The notes under the pieces: model-generated | The model's database searches: none | What the model saw: only the letters and a program-made list of their open reading frames with translations | What the model was told of the DNA's origin: nothing | From: Burkholderiales bacterium | GTDB lineage: Bacteria > Pseudomonadota > Gammaproteobacteria > Burkholderiales > SG8-41 | Direction: 5' to 3' | Assembly: GCA_020854035.1 (NCBI GenBank) | Contig: JADZGE010000061.1 | Location: 1-59,155 of the forward strand | DNA: 59,155 bases | Translations under genes and position numbers: made by a program | Part shown: piece after piece, positions 48,680 to 56,748 of the stretch | Numbering within the stretch: position 1 is the stretch's first letter | Layout: every line of letters starts with the position of its first letter

Positions 48680-48715
48680 CCGGGTTCCCGAAGTCCTCCA
48701 CCTGGAGGCACCCGG
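48680..48715 (+). other. Hairpin between infC and rpmI (possible ribosomal leader)
   Basis: CCTCCA (48695-48700) and TGGAGG (48703-48708) are inverse complements, and CCGGG (48680-48684) pairs with CCCGG (48711-48715) outside them. It precedes rpmI-rplT, which in other bacteria are repressed by L20 binding a leader structure. That role here is only a suggestion. Confidence 0.35.
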
Positions 48716-48780
48716 CGCTAGGCGTGTCCGGCGGGGTGATGGGCCCCGTGGGCCGCCATGGAAAAGAGAAGGGGTACGTC

Positions 48781-48975
48781 ATGCCGAAGTTGAAGACCAA
48801 GCGCGGCGCCGCCAAGCGCTTCAAGAAGCGCGCGGGTGGCGCAATCAAGCGCGGCCAGGCCTTCCTGCGCCACATCCTCACGAAGAAGAACACGAAGCGC
48901 AAGCGCCACCTGCGCGGCACGACCGGCGTTGCGGCGGCGGACAAGGCGGCCGTGCGCACGATGCTTCCGTACTAG
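48781..48975 (+). CDS. rpmI: 50S ribosomal protein L35
   Basis: 64 aa, [20 protein letters not shown] followed by the basic core and [10 protein letters not shown], ending in VRTMLPY, all typical of L35. The ATG at 48781 is preceded by GAAGGGG. The upstream in-frame ATG at 48724 adds 19 residues with no counterpart in L35. Confidence 0.97.
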   Translation: MPKLKTKRGAAKRFKKRAGGAIKRGQAFLRHILTKKNTKRKRHLRGTTGVAAADKAAVRTMLPY

Positions 48976-49059
48976 CGATTGCCTGCGGGGCGCCTCCCCG
49001 CACCCGTTTCCAGCAGGGGACGTCGCGGTCGCTCCGCGCCGGCCCGCAAGGAGAGTGCC

Positions 49060-49419
49060 ATGCCGAGAGTCAAACGCGGAGTCGTTGCCCGCGCCGCCCA
49101 CAAGAAGGTGCTGAAGCGGGCCAAGGGGTTTCGCGGCCGCCGCAAGAACGTGTTCCGCGTCGCCAACGAAGCGGTGATGCGGGCCGGCCAGTACGCCTAT
49201 CGTGATCGCCGCAACCGCAAGCGCGATTTCCGCGCGCTGTGGATCACGCGCATCAACGCCGCCGCGCGCGAGCACGGGATGACCTACAGCGGGTTCATGA
49301 ACGGCCTGAAGAAGGCCGCCGTGATGGTCGATCGCAAGGTGCTCGCGGATCTCGCGGTGCTCGACAAGCCGGCGTTCTCGCGCTTCGTGGAGAAGGCGCG
49401 CGCCGGCCTCTCCGCCTGA
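49060..49419 (+). CDS. rplT: 50S ribosomal protein L20
   Basis: 119 aa; [40 protein letters not shown] and [20 protein letters not shown] are diagnostic. It is an early assembly protein on 23S rRNA and often the regulator of its own operon. AAGGAGAG lies just before the ATG at 49060. It follows rpmI by 84 bp. The frame open from 48979 is not used. Confidence 0.97.
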   Translation: MPRVKRGVVARAAHKKVLKRAKGFRGRRKNVFRVANEAVMRAGQYAYRDRRNRKRDFRALWITRINAAAREHGMTYSGFMNGLKKAAVMVDRKVLADLAVLDKPAFSRFVEKARAGLSA

Positions 49420-49543
49420 CGGACGGAGGCAAGCGACCGGAGCTCCGGGATCGGACGCAGGGCCACCCTCGGGCGCGCGGTCGAGGCCCGGCGCGCCGCG
49501 ATCCGACCCTGATTCCCGGTCCGCCGCGCAACCGCTCCCGCAC

Positions 49544-49601
49544 CGTTTCCCGGTCACCGGTCCCAAGTCCCCAGTCCACGGTTCCCCGTCCCCTGGTCGC
49601 C
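49544..49601. repeat. Direct array of degenerate 7-bp units (RGTCCCC)
   Basis: After rplT the sequence runs GGTCACC, GGTCCCA, AGTCCCC, AGTCCAC, GGTTCCC, CGTCCCC in strict 7-bp phase (49552-49593), preceded by one weaker unit and followed by TGGTCGCC. It ends 4 bp before the pheS ATG. The word differs from the GRGCYRY arrays but the period is the same. I see no convincing inverted arm. The rest of the 186-bp rplT-pheS gap shows nothing else clear. Confidence 0.75.
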
Positions 49602-49605
49602 AGGC

Positions 49606-50592
49606 ATGCAGGACCTCGAAGCCATCGTTCAGGAGGCGATTGCGCTCTTCGCGGGCATCGAGGACGCCGACCTCCTCGAGCAGGCCAAGGCGCGTTATCT
49701 GGGGCGATCGGGCGCGCTGCGCGACGCGGAGAAGAGCCTCGCGCGGCTCGCGCCAGCCGAGCGTCCCGTCTTCGGCAGCCGTCTCAACGCCGCGAAGCAA
49801 CGACTCGAGACGGCGCTTCGCGAGCAGCGTGATCGCATCCAGTCGCGCCGTCTGGAGGCGCGGCTGCGGGAGGAATCGCTCGACGTCACGCTCCCGGGCA
49901 GGGGCAGCGGCACGGGTGGGCTTCACCCGGTCACGCGCACGTGCGAGCGCATCGAGCGGCTTTTCCGCTCGATGGGCTTCGCGGTGGCCGACGGCCCGGA
50001 GATCGAAACCGACTACTACACCTTCACCGCGCTCAACCAGCCGGAGAACCACCCGGCGCGCTCGATGCACGACACGTTCTATCTCGCCGGCGGCGCGCAT
50101 CTTCTCCGCACGCACACTTCACCGATCCAGATCCGCTACATGGAAGCGCACCGGCCGCCGATCAAGACCATCGCACCGGGCCGGGTCTACCGGGTCGACT
50201 CCGACGCCACGCACTCGCCGATGTTCCACCAGATCGAAGGGCTGTGGGTGGACGAGTCGGTCAACTTCGCCGACCTGAAGGGCGTGCTGATCGACTTCAT
50301 GAAGCGCTTCTTCGAGAGCGACGAGCTGCAGGTGCGCTTTCGGCCCTCGTTCTTCCCTTTCACCGAGCCGTCCGCCGAAATCGACATGAGCTTCGGCGGC
50401 AGCTGGCTCGAGATGGGCGGGGCGGGGATGGTACACCCGCACGTGTTGCGCAACGTCGGGATCGACAGCGAGAAATTCCAGGGATTCGCCTTCGGGCTCG
50501 GGCTCGACCGGCTGACGATGCTGCGCTACGGCGTGAACGACCTGCGGCTGTTCTTCGAGAACGACCTGCGGTTCCTGAAGCAGTTCAACTGA
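49606..50592 (+). CDS. pheS: Phenylalanyl-tRNA synthetase alpha subunit
   Basis: Catalytic subunit of the heterotetrameric PheRS. 328 aa. N-terminal coiled coil (1-90), then the class II core: [60 protein letters not shown] (motif 2) and [20 protein letters not shown] (motif 3). No good Shine-Dalgarno precedes ATG 49606; the 7-bp array occupies that position. Part of the thrS-to-merR operon. Confidence 0.96.
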   Translation: MQDLEAIVQEAIALFAGIEDADLLEQAKARYLGRSGALRDAEKSLARLAPAERPVFGSRLNAAKQRLETALREQRDRIQSRRLEARLREESLDVTLPGRGSGTGGLHPVTRTCERIERLFRSMGFAVADGPEIETDYYTFTALNQPENHPARSMHDTFYLAGGAHLLRTHTSPIQIRYMEAHRPPIKTIAPGRVYRVDSDATHSPMFHQIEGLWVDESVNFADLKGVLIDFMKRFFESDELQVRFRPSFFPFTEPSAEIDMSFGGSWLEMGGAGMVHPHVLRNVGIDSEKFQGFAFGLGLDRLTMLRYGVNDLRLFFENDLRFLKQFN

Positions 50593-50601
50593 CGCAGCCG
50601 G

Positions 50602-50715
50602 GAGCGGTGAGCCATGAGCTGCGAGCTATGGGTCATGAGCCGCCGGTCGCTGCCGCCGGTGCTGCCGTTCGGGGCTGGCTTGAACTCATAGCTCGCGGCC
50701 CACAGCCCGCGGCGC
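50602..50715. repeat. Inverted array of degenerate 7-bp units inside the pheST operon
   Basis: Direct units run from 50602 to 50643: GAGCGGT, GAGCCAT, GAGCTGC, GAGCTAT, GGGTCAT, GAGCCGC. After about 40 bp of less regular sequence, inverted units follow at 50688-50715: ATAGCTC, GCGGCCC, ACAGCCC, GCGGCGC. The word family is the same as at 8153 and 55197. The array fills the pheS-pheT gap and ends 10 bp before the pheT ATG, so any hairpin must form in the operon mRNA. Confidence 0.85.
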
Positions 50716-50725
50716 GAACGCATTC

Positions 50726-53080
50726 ATGAAGTTTTCCGAGAACTGGCTTCGCACGTTCGTCAATCCCGCGCTCTCCACGGAGGACCTCGCGCGCGCGATC
50801 ACGATGGCGGGCGTGGAGGTGGAGACGATCGAGGCCGCCGCGCCGCCTTTCGACCAGGTCGTGGCGGGCGAGATCCTGAACGTCGAGCGCCACCCGGACG
50901 CCGATCGCCTGAGCGTGTGCCAGGTCGGCGCCGGCGCGCAGCCCCTTACCATCGTGTGTGGCGCGCCGAACGCGCGGGCCGGCATGCGGGTGCCGGTGGC
51001 GATGCCGGGAGCGAGACTTCCGGGCAAGGCGATACGCGTCGCCAGGGTACGCGGCGTGGAATCCCACGGAATGCTGTGCTCGGCGCAGGATCTCGGCATC
51101 GCCGGGGACGCGGACGGCCTGCTCGCTCTGCCGAACGGCGCCGAGCCCGGGCGCGACGTGCGGGAACTCCTCGATCTCGACGACCAGCTCCTTATCCTGA
51201 AGCCCACGCCCAACCGGGGAGACTGCCTGAGCCTGCTGGGGGTCGCGCGCGAGGTGGCCGCGGTAACCGGCGCGCCGTTACGCACGCCGGAGATCCGCGC
51301 CGCCAGGGTGAGCGTCACGGACCGCCTGGCGGTCACCCTCGACGCACCGCAGGCGTGCCCGCGCTACTGCGGCCGAGTCGTGCGCGGCGTGAACGCCCGC
51401 GCGGCGACGCCGGAATGGATGGTGCGCCGGCTGGAGCGTAGCGGCATCCGTTCGATCAGCGCGGTGGTCGACATCACCAACTACGTCATGCTGGAGCTCG
51501 GGCAGCCGCTGCATGCCTTCGATGCCGCGAAGCTGGAAGGTGGCATCCGGGTGCGCGTGGCGCGGCCCGAGGAGAAGCTCACGCTTCTGAACGGCACCAT
51601 CCCCGGCATCGGCCCGGGCTGGCTCGTGATCGCGGACGAGAAGAAGGCAGTCGCGCTGGCGGGGATCATGGGCGGCCTCGACACGGCCGTCGCCGACGCG
51701 ACCAGGGACCTCTTTCTCGAGAGCGCGTTCTTCGCGCCGGACGCGATCGCGGGCAGGACGCGCACGCTGGGGTTCGGCTCGGATTCCGCCTACCGCTTCG
51801 AGCGCGGCGTCGATTTCGGCGCGACCCCGGCGGCGCTCGAACGCGCGACCCAGCTCATCATGGAGATCTGCGGCGGCTCGGCCGGGCCGATCACCGAGGC
51901 CCGGGTGCACCTGCCGCCGCGCGAACCGGTGCGCTTGCGGCTGAAGCGCGTGGAGCGCGTGCTCGGCATCCGGATGGAACGCGGCCAGGTGAGCGACATC
52001 CTGCGGCGCCTGCGCTTCGAGTTCTCGTCGGCCGAGGGCGAATTCCGGGTGACCCCGCCGACCCACCGGTTCGATCTCGCCCTCGAGGAAGACCTGATCG
52101 AGGAACTCGCCCGCATCCATGGCTACGACCGCATCCCCGCGGCGACTCCGCCGACGCCGGCGACTCTCCTGCCGGTGCCCGAAACGAGACGCGACGCGGC
52201 GGCGTTGCGCACGGTGCTGGTGCACCGCGACTACCAGGAGATCGTGAGCTACAGCTTCGTGGATGCCGCGTGGGAGCGGGATTTCGCAGGCAACACCGCG
52301 CCCGTGGCGCTTGCGAATCCCATCGCGAGCCAGATGAGCGTGATGCGCTCCACCCTCGCCGGAAGCCTCGTCAACGCGCTGGCGCACAACGTGAGCCGCC
52401 GCCAGCCGCGCGTGCGGCTCTTCGAGATCGGGCGCTGTTTTCTGCCCGCCGCCGAGGGCGCTTATCCCCAGCCGGTGCGGGTGGGCGGCATCGCCTACGG
52501 GGACGCGTTGCCCGAGCAGTGGGGTGCCCCGCGCCGGCCGGTCGATTTTTTCGACGTGAAAGCCGATGTCGAAGCCCTGCTCGCGCCCCGGGCGGCCCGG
52601 TTCCGCAGGCACCCGCACCCTGCGCTGCACCCCGGCAAGAGCGCCGTGATCGAGTGCGGCGGGGAATACGCCGGGTGGATCGGGGAACTCCATCCCACGT
52701 GGCAGCAGCGCTACGACCTTCCCGGCGCGCCGGTGCTGTTCGAACTCGAATTCGAGGTGGTGTCCGGGACCGCCCTGCCCGCCTACACCGACATCTCCCG
52801 GCTTCCCGTGGTGCGGCGCGACATCGCCGCGGAAGTCGACGAGGCGCTCGACTGCCAGGCGGTCCTCGATGGCCTGCTCAACCGCAGACCGCCCATCGTG
52901 ACCGAGATCGGCGTGTTTGACATCTACCGCGGTACCGGTGTAGAAAATGGAAAAAAGAGTCTTGCATTCAGGGTCTTATTACAGGATACTCACAGGACCC
53001 TGACGGACGCGGAAGTCGATTCCGCCGTCTCGCAACTGCGCGATGTTCTCAGACAAGAATTCAGCGCAAAGCTCCGATGA
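50726..53080 (+). CDS. pheT: Phenylalanyl-tRNA synthetase beta subunit
   Basis: Editing and tRNA-binding subunit. 784 aa in the usual order: tRNA-binding OB domain (about 39-150; [20 protein letters not shown]), B3/B4 editing domain (about 210-390), B5 (400-475; [20 protein letters not shown]), the inactive synthetase-like core, and the C-terminal FDX-ACB domain (about 690-784; [36 protein letters not shown]). ATG 50726 lacks a clear Shine-Dalgarno. Its stop overlaps a possible ATG at 53077 (ATGA) in the ihfA frame. Confidence 0.96.
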   Translation: MKFSENWLRTFVNPALSTEDLARAITMAGVEVETIEAAAPPFDQVVAGEILNVERHPDADRLSVCQVGAGAQPLTIVCGAPNARAGMRVPVAMPGARLPGKAIRVARVRGVESHGMLCSAQDLGIAGDADGLLALPNGAEPGRDVRELLDLDDQLLILKPTPNRGDCLSLLGVAREVAAVTGAPLRTPEIRAARVSVTDRLAVTLDAPQACPRYCGRVVRGVNARAATPEWMVRRLERSGIRSISAVVDITNYVMLELGQPLHAFDAAKLEGGIRVRVARPEEKLTLLNGTIPGIGPGWLVIADEKKAVALAGIMGGLDTAVADATRDLFLESAFFAPDAIAGRTRTLGFGSDSAYRFERGVDFGATPAALERATQLIMEICGGSAGPITEARVHLPPREPVRLRLKRVERVLGIRMERGQVSDILRRLRFEFSSAEGEFRVTPPTHRFDLALEEDLIEELARIHGYDRIPAATPPTPATLLPVPETRRDAAALRTVLVHRDYQEIVSYSFVDAAWERDFAGNTAPVALANPIASQMSVMRSTLAGSLVNALAHNVSRRQPRVRLFEIGRCFLPAAEGAYPQPVRVGGIAYGDALPEQWGAPRRPVDFFDVKADVEALLAPRAARFRRHPHPALHPGKSAVIECGGEYAGWIGELHPTWQQRYDLPGAPVLFELEFEVVSGTALPAYTDISRLPVVRRDIAAEVDEALDCQAVLDGLLNRRPPIVTEIGVFDIYRGTGVENGKKSLAFRVLLQDTHRTLTDAEVDSAVSQLRDVLRQEFSAKLR

Positions 53081-53097
53081 CGTTGAAAGGGGACCAC

Positions 53098-53406
53098 ATG
53101 ACGTTGACGAAGGCCGAGTTGGCCGACCTTCTCTTCGAGAAGGTCGGTTTCAACAAGCGCGAAGCCAAGGACATGGTGGAATCTTTTTTCGAGGAAGTCC
53201 GCCTCGCGCTCGAGAACGGCCAGGGCGTCAAGCTCTCCGGATTCGGCAATTTCCAGTTGCGCGACAAACCCCAGCGTCCCGGCAGAAACCCCAAGACGGG
53301 CGAGGAGATTCCCATCACGGCGCGTCGCGTCGTGACGTTTCACGCGTCGCAGAAGCTGAAGGCGATGGTGGAACAGAACTTCCATGGAAACAAGCCAAAC
53401 GCCTAA
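53098..53406 (+). CDS. ihfA: Integration host factor alpha subunit
   Basis: DNA-bending protein, used with IhfB. 102 aa from ATG 53098 ([20 protein letters not shown]), the family start, with AAAGGGG ahead of it; the ATG at 53077 adds 7 residues. [20 protein letters not shown] carries the beta-arm with the intercalating Pro, and [20 protein letters not shown] follows. The location after pheT is conserved in proteobacteria. Confidence 0.95.
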   Translation: MTLTKAELADLLFEKVGFNKREAKDMVESFFEEVRLALENGQGVKLSGFGNFQLRDKPQRPGRNPKTGEEIPITARRVVTFHASQKLKAMVEQNFHGNKPNA

Positions 53407-53752
53407 GACGCCGCTGCCGCAGATACCGGCGAAGCGCTACTTCACCATCGGGGAGGTGAGCGAGCTCTGCGGCGTGAAGCCGCACGTGCTGCGGTACTGG
53501 GAGCAGGAATTCACGCAGTTGAAGCCGGTCAAGCGCCGCGGCAACCGGCGCTATTACCAGCACCACGAGGTGCTCCTGATCCGCCGCATCCGGGAGCTCC
53601 TCTATGACCAGGGATTCACGATCAGCGGCGCGCGAAACCGCCTGGACGAGCTCGTCTCCGAGCCGGCCAAGCCGGCGCGCGCCCCGCGCGGCGGCAGCCT
53701 CGCCACGCTGCGCCGGGAGCTGAAGAGCGTCATCGAGTTCCTCCGCAACTAG
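53384..53752 (+). CDS. MerR-family transcriptional regulator
   Basis: 122 aa. The N-terminal winged helix is [20 protein letters not shown] followed by [20 protein letters not shown], standard MerR. The C-terminal part is a short dimerisation helix; no metal-binding cysteines are seen, so it is not a metal sensor of the MerR or CueR type. It overlaps ihfA by 23 bp and closes the thrS operon, as in many beta- and gammaproteobacteria. Its ligand and targets are unknown. Confidence 0.9.
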   Translation: METSQTPKTPLPQIPAKRYFTIGEVSELCGVKPHVLRYWEQEFTQLKPVKRRGNRRYYQHHEVLLIRRIRELLYDQGFTISGARNRLDELVSEPAKPARAPRGGSLATLRRELKSVIEFLRN

Positions 53753-53783
53753 GAATTTGCCGGAACTTCGTCCGACAAATTCC
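53752..53783. terminator. Stem-loop at the end of the thrS-merR operon
   Basis: GGAATTTG (53752-53759) and CAAATTCC (53776-53783) pair, with an inner CGGA / TCCG stem around ACTTCG. The structure begins at the merR stop codon. There is no T-run afterwards, so it is either a Rho-assisted end or an mRNA 3' stabiliser. Confidence 0.6.
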
Positions 53784-53851
53784 CGTAGAAGCACTCCCAC
53801 GGAAATCCCGACCGTGCGCAGCGCACGCGCAGCCAGGACCGGGCTCTCCGG

Positions 53852-55198
53852 ATGAGCCGCGTCTTTCACCGCAATGCCCGCGCCGGGTATCCGGTGGCGG
53901 TGGGAGGCGAGGGCCCCTATCTCGTCGACAGCGCGGGCCGGCGCTACCTCGATGCGTCCGGCGGCGCGGCGGTCTCGTGCGTCGGGCACGGGCATCCCGC
54001 GGTCATAGCGGCGATCCGGGAGCAGGCGGGGAAGCTTGCCTATGCGCACACCTCCTTCTTCTCCAGCGAGCCGGCCGAAGCGCTGGCCGACTGGCTGATC
54101 GCGGCCTCCGGCGGCGCCTACGAGCGGGCGTACTTCGTGTCGGGCGGGTCGGAGGGGATCGAGGCTGCGCTCAAGCTCGCGCGCCAGTATTTTCTGGAGA
54201 TCGGCCAGCCGCACCGTTCGCACTTCGTGGGGCGCCGCCAGAGCTACCACGGCAACACCCTGGGGGCGCTCGCGGTCGGAGGAAACACCTGGCGGCGCGC
54301 GCAGTTCCGGCCGCTGCTGATCGGGGCGGGGCATATTTCGCCGTGCTACGCCTACCGCGACCGCAAGGAAGGCGAGACCGAGGCGCAGTACGGCACGCGG
54401 GTCGCCGACGAACTGGAGCAGACGGTCCTGAAAGCCGGGCCCGGCCGCGTCATCGCGTTCGTGGCGGAGACGGTGTCGGGAGCGACGCTCGGCGCGGTGC
54501 CGGCCGTATCCGGTTACTTCGAGCGGATCCGGCGAATCTGCGATCGCTACGGCGTGCTCCTCATCCTCGATGAGGTGATGTGCGGCATGGGCCGCACCGG
54601 GACGCTCTTCGCCTACGAGCAGGAGGGCGTCGTCCCCGACATCGTCGTCGTCGCGAAGGGACTTGGCGGGGGCTACCAGCCGATCGGCGCGGCGCTCGTG
54701 CCGGGCAGGATGTTCGACGCGATACGCGCCGGCTCCGGCTTCTTCCAGCACGGGCACACCTATCTCGGTCATCCCATCGCGTGCGCCGCGGCGCTCGCCG
54801 TGCAACGGGTGATCGAGGAGGAGAACCTCCTCGAGAACGTGCGCCGGCGGGGCGCTGCGCTTCGCGCGGGGCTGGCGGAGCGCTTCGCCGCGCACCCGCA
54901 CGTCGGCGACGTGAGGGGCCGCGGACTGCTGCTCGGTGTCGAGTTCGTCGCCGACCGCGGGACCAAGGAGCCCTTTTCGCACGAACTCAGGGTTCATCAG
55001 GCCGTCAAGCGCGAAGCGATGGCGCGCGGGCTCCTCGTCTATCCCATGGGCGGCACCATCGACGGGCAGCGCGGCGATCATATCCTCCTCGCGCCGCCGT
55101 TCAACATCACCGGGAGCCACGTCTCGGAGATCGTGGAGAAGCTCGGCGCGGCGGTCGACGCGGCGCTTGCGGCGGTGCGCACGCCCGCGCGGGCTTGA
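53852..55198 (+). CDS. Class III PLP-dependent aminotransferase
   Basis: 448 aa, aspartate aminotransferase superfamily (fold type I), omega-amino acid or amine transaminase type. Motifs: YLDASGGAAVSCVGHGHPAV, FVSGGSEGIEAALKLARQY, the Asp of LILDEVMCGMGRTG (PLP pyridine N), and the Schiff-base Lys in VVVAKGLGGGYQPIGA. GHTYLGHPIACAAALAVQ follows. Substrate is not predictable; a taurine or beta-alanine type would fit with xsc, but the genes are 36 kb apart. It lies between the operon end and tRNA-Pro. ATG 53852 has no clear ribosome-binding site. Confidence 0.88.
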   Translation: MSRVFHRNARAGYPVAVGGEGPYLVDSAGRRYLDASGGAAVSCVGHGHPAVIAAIREQAGKLAYAHTSFFSSEPAEALADWLIAASGGAYERAYFVSGGSEGIEAALKLARQYFLEIGQPHRSHFVGRRQSYHGNTLGALAVGGNTWRRAQFRPLLIGAGHISPCYAYRDRKEGETEAQYGTRVADELEQTVLKAGPGRVIAFVAETVSGATLGAVPAVSGYFERIRRICDRYGVLLILDEVMCGMGRTGTLFAYEQEGVVPDIVVVAKGLGGGYQPIGAALVPGRMFDAIRAGSGFFQHGHTYLGHPIACAAALAVQRVIEEENLLENVRRRGAALRAGLAERFAAHPHVGDVRGRGLLLGVEFVADRGTKEPFSHELRVHQAVKREAMARGLLVYPMGGTIDGQRGDHILLAPPFNITGSHVSEIVEKLGAAVDAALAAVRTPARA

Positions 55199-55441
55199 GC
55201 GACGGGCGCGGGCCACGAGGCGCGAGCGACGGGCTGCGAGCCACGGCCTTCGATCTGCGGGCCGCGAGCCACGGGCCACGAGCTGCGAGCTACGAGCCAC
55301 GGGCCGCGGGCCGCGGGCTGTGAGCTGTGAGCGGCGGGCTGCGGAACGGGAGCCTCCATCAGTCGTTGCCTGTGACTCGCCACTCGCGGCCTGTGGCCCG
55401 CAGCCCGTGGCCCGTGGCTCGAAGCCTGTAGCTCAAAGCTC
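55197..55441. repeat. Largest array of degenerate 7-bp units (GRGCYRY), direct then inverted
   Basis: About 21 direct units lie at 55197-55342, for example GAGCCAC, GGGCCAC, GAGCTGC, GAGCTAC, GGGCCGC, GGGCTGT, GAGCTGT; only one 1-bp phase slip is visible (near 55209). A 22-bp spacer follows, then eleven inverted units at 55365-55441 (GTTGCCT, GTGACTC, GTGGCCC, GCAGCCC, GTGGCTC, GTAGCTC, AAAGCTC). The first unit overlaps the aminotransferase stop, and the last ends 3 bp before the TATAAT of tRNA-Pro. Confidence 0.92.
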
Positions 55442-55444
55442 GGA

Positions 55445-55450
55445 TATAAT
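55445..55450 (+). promoter_or_regulatory. Consensus -10 box for tRNA-Pro
   Basis: A perfect TATAAT ends 9 bp before the mature tRNA 5' end. The -35 position falls inside the inverted part of the 7-bp array (AAGCCT or neighbours) and matches TTGACA poorly. Confidence 0.6.
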
Positions 55451-55459
55451 CCGCCTCCT

Positions 55460-55536
55460 CGGGGCGTAGCGCAGCCTGGTAGCGTACCGGCATGGGGTGC
55501 CGGTGGTCGTGAGTTCAAATCTCACCGCCCCGACCA
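55460..55536 (+). tRNA. tRNA-Pro (anticodon GGG)
   Basis: A complete 77-nt cloverleaf. Acceptor stem CGGGGCG / CGCCCCG is perfect, with discriminator A and encoded CCA (55534-55536). The anticodon stem CCGGC / GCCGG holds loop ATGGGGT, anticodon GGG for proline. T arm: GTGAG TTCAAAT CTCAC. The gene borders an accessory stretch that starts with an integrase fragment, so it is a likely integration site. Confidence 0.97.
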
Positions 55537-55578
55537 GTCAAAACCTGTCTTACTTCAAAACCTTGGACAGGTTTCTTA

Positions 55579-55749
55579 TTACCCCGCCTTCCTCCGCAAA
55601 ATCGTCATTGTGTCCATTTTGTGTCCCTCTGTGGCCGCGATGCGATTCGCCGCAGCAACGAGGTTCGCAACTCTGGGCGCCGAATAGTGCGTCGTGACGC
55701 TCTCGTTCCTGTGCCCGGGCAGCACCTGGTGATCCTCGAAGGAAACCAC
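55579..55749 (-). pseudogene. C-terminal remnant of a tyrosine recombinase/integrase
   Basis: The reading frame ends in SFEDHQVLPGHRNESVTTHY followed by SAPRVANLVAAANRIA. This matches the end of phage-type integrases (LLGHKxxxxTTHYSA...LIEAANRV), including the HxxR-type GH and the nucleophile Tyr. Only about 57 residues remain; upstream sequence in this frame is unrelated. The whole catalytic N-terminal part is missing, so it is inactive. It points toward tRNA-Pro, 42 bp away, the usual layout for an element integrated at a tRNA 3' end. Confidence 0.7.
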
Positions 55750-55848
55750 CTGGGGCTCTGAGCCATCGCCCGAATGTGTGCGGGCCTGCGAGCCGCCGAC
55801 ATTCTGCACAGCACGACATCACGCGTACGGGTTGCCTGCCGCAGGCAG

Positions 55849-55880
55849 AAGTAATACCATATATTGACGGAGTATTACTT
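55849..55880. promoter_or_regulatory. Operator-like inverted repeat of the toxin-antitoxin pair
   Basis: AAGTAATAC (55849-55857) and GTATTACTT (55872-55880) are perfect inverse complements separated by 14 bp. The spacer contains TATATT and TTGACG promoter-like hexamers. The site is 12 bp before the antitoxin ATG. AbrB-type antitoxins bind such palindromes to repress their own operon. Just upstream, 55833-55847 is a second palindrome, TGCCTGC-C-GCAGGCA. The remaining gap from tRNA-Pro to here holds only the integrase remnant. Confidence 0.75.
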
Positions 55881-55892
55881 ATTGGAGGTGCA

Positions 55893-56123
55893 ATGAGCAA
55901 TCTCGTCACGAGTAAAGGTCAGGTCACGATTCCCAAACGGGTGCGCGACGCGCTAGGCATCAAGGCCGGTAGCGCTGTCGAATTCGAGTTGCGTCCGGAG
56001 GGCGAAGCGGTTCTCGTTCCAGTGCGCGGCGCGAAGCCGGCGAAAAGCAGGTTCGCCAAATTGCGTGGAACCGCCACGGTGAAGATGAGCACGCGCGAGA
56101 TCATGGCCCTCACGCGGGGATAG
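55893..56123 (+). CDS. AbrB/MazE-family antitoxin
   Basis: 76 aa. MSNLVTSKGQVTIPKRVRDA is the swapped-hairpin AbrB DNA-binding domain (SpoVT-AbrB), with LGIKAGSAVEFELRPEGEAV completing it. The C-terminal 30 residues (FAKLRGTATVKMSTREIMAL) would wrap and neutralise the toxin. GGAGG lies 5 nt before the ATG at 55893; the frame is open further upstream through the operator and is not used there. It is followed after 6 bp by the PIN toxin. Confidence 0.9.
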   Translation: MSNLVTSKGQVTIPKRVRDALGIKAGSAVEFELRPEGEAVLVPVRGAKPAKSRFAKLRGTATVKMSTREIMALTRG

Positions 56124-56129
56124 CTGAGC

Positions 56130-56528
56130 TTGATTCTGGTCGACACCAACGTCATTCTCGACGTGATCGAGGATGATCCGCAGTGGGCGAAATGGTCACA
56201 GGAGCAACTCGATCGCGCGGCACTGAACGATAGGCTTTGCATCAACGCCGTGATCTATGCCGAGCTGTCCATTGCGTATGCCACAATCGAGCAACTGGAG
56301 GCGATGCTCGCGCAGGCCCGCTTCGAAATGGAGCCCATTCCGCGCGAGGCGCTGTTTCTGGCCGGGAAAGCGTTCATGCGCTACCGGCGCAGCCGGGGTG
56401 GGAAAACGGGTGTGCTACCGGATTTCTTCATTGGCGCACACGCGGCGGTTGCCGGCGTCTCGCTGCTCACGCGGGATGCCGGACGCTACAGGACCTATTT
56501 TCCGAAACTCGCCCTGATTTCGCCATGA
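56130..56528 (+). CDS. PIN-domain ribonuclease toxin (VapC family)
   Basis: 132 aa, TTG start at 56130 (MILVDTNVILDVIEDDPQWA). The acidic metal-binding residues of PIN nucleases are all present: Asp5 (LVDTN), Glu45 (VIYAELS), Asp98 (VLPDFFIGAHA) and Asp116 (LLTRDAGRY). VapC toxins cut tRNA or rRNA and stop translation. The antitoxin lies 6 bp upstream and the pair is an AbrB-VapC type system. Its lower GC content and location next to the integrase remnant suggest horizontal acquisition. Confidence 0.92.
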   Translation: MILVDTNVILDVIEDDPQWAKWSQEQLDRAALNDRLCINAVIYAELSIAYATIEQLEAMLAQARFEMEPIPREALFLAGKAFMRYRRSRGGKTGVLPDFFIGAHAAVAGVSLLTRDAGRYRTYFPKLALISP

Positions 56529-56556
56529 TGTTGTCTTGGCAAACTCGGGACGGAAC

Positions 56557-56586
56557 ATTGATACGAATAGCGTTTTTCGAATCAAT
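56557..56586. terminator. Inverted repeat after the toxin gene
   Basis: ATTGAT (56557-56562) pairs with ATCAAT (56581-56586), and CGAA (56564-56567) pairs with TTCG (56576-56579); the loop includes GTTT. It lies 28 bp after the toxin stop codon and may end that transcript. The rest of 56529-56748 is relatively AT-rich and shows no gene. Confidence 0.5.
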
Positions 56587-56748
56587 ACCTGGGACGTTGA
56601 ATGCCGCGGCCTGCCAGACGCCGGCATTCCGGCGGTATTTTTTGCAATCGCGCGGCGCATCCCGGCTTAAGACACGGATATTCCTCGATATTCGCTACTG
56701 GCATGCTATTTGCGTGAGTTTCGGTGTTACCCGGAAAGGCGATCGTTT

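Noticed and set aside
55550..55909. 119-aa minus-strand ORF over the integrase remnant
   Set aside because: It is a different frame from the recognisable integrase C-terminus and its translation is Cys/Arg-rich without a domain.
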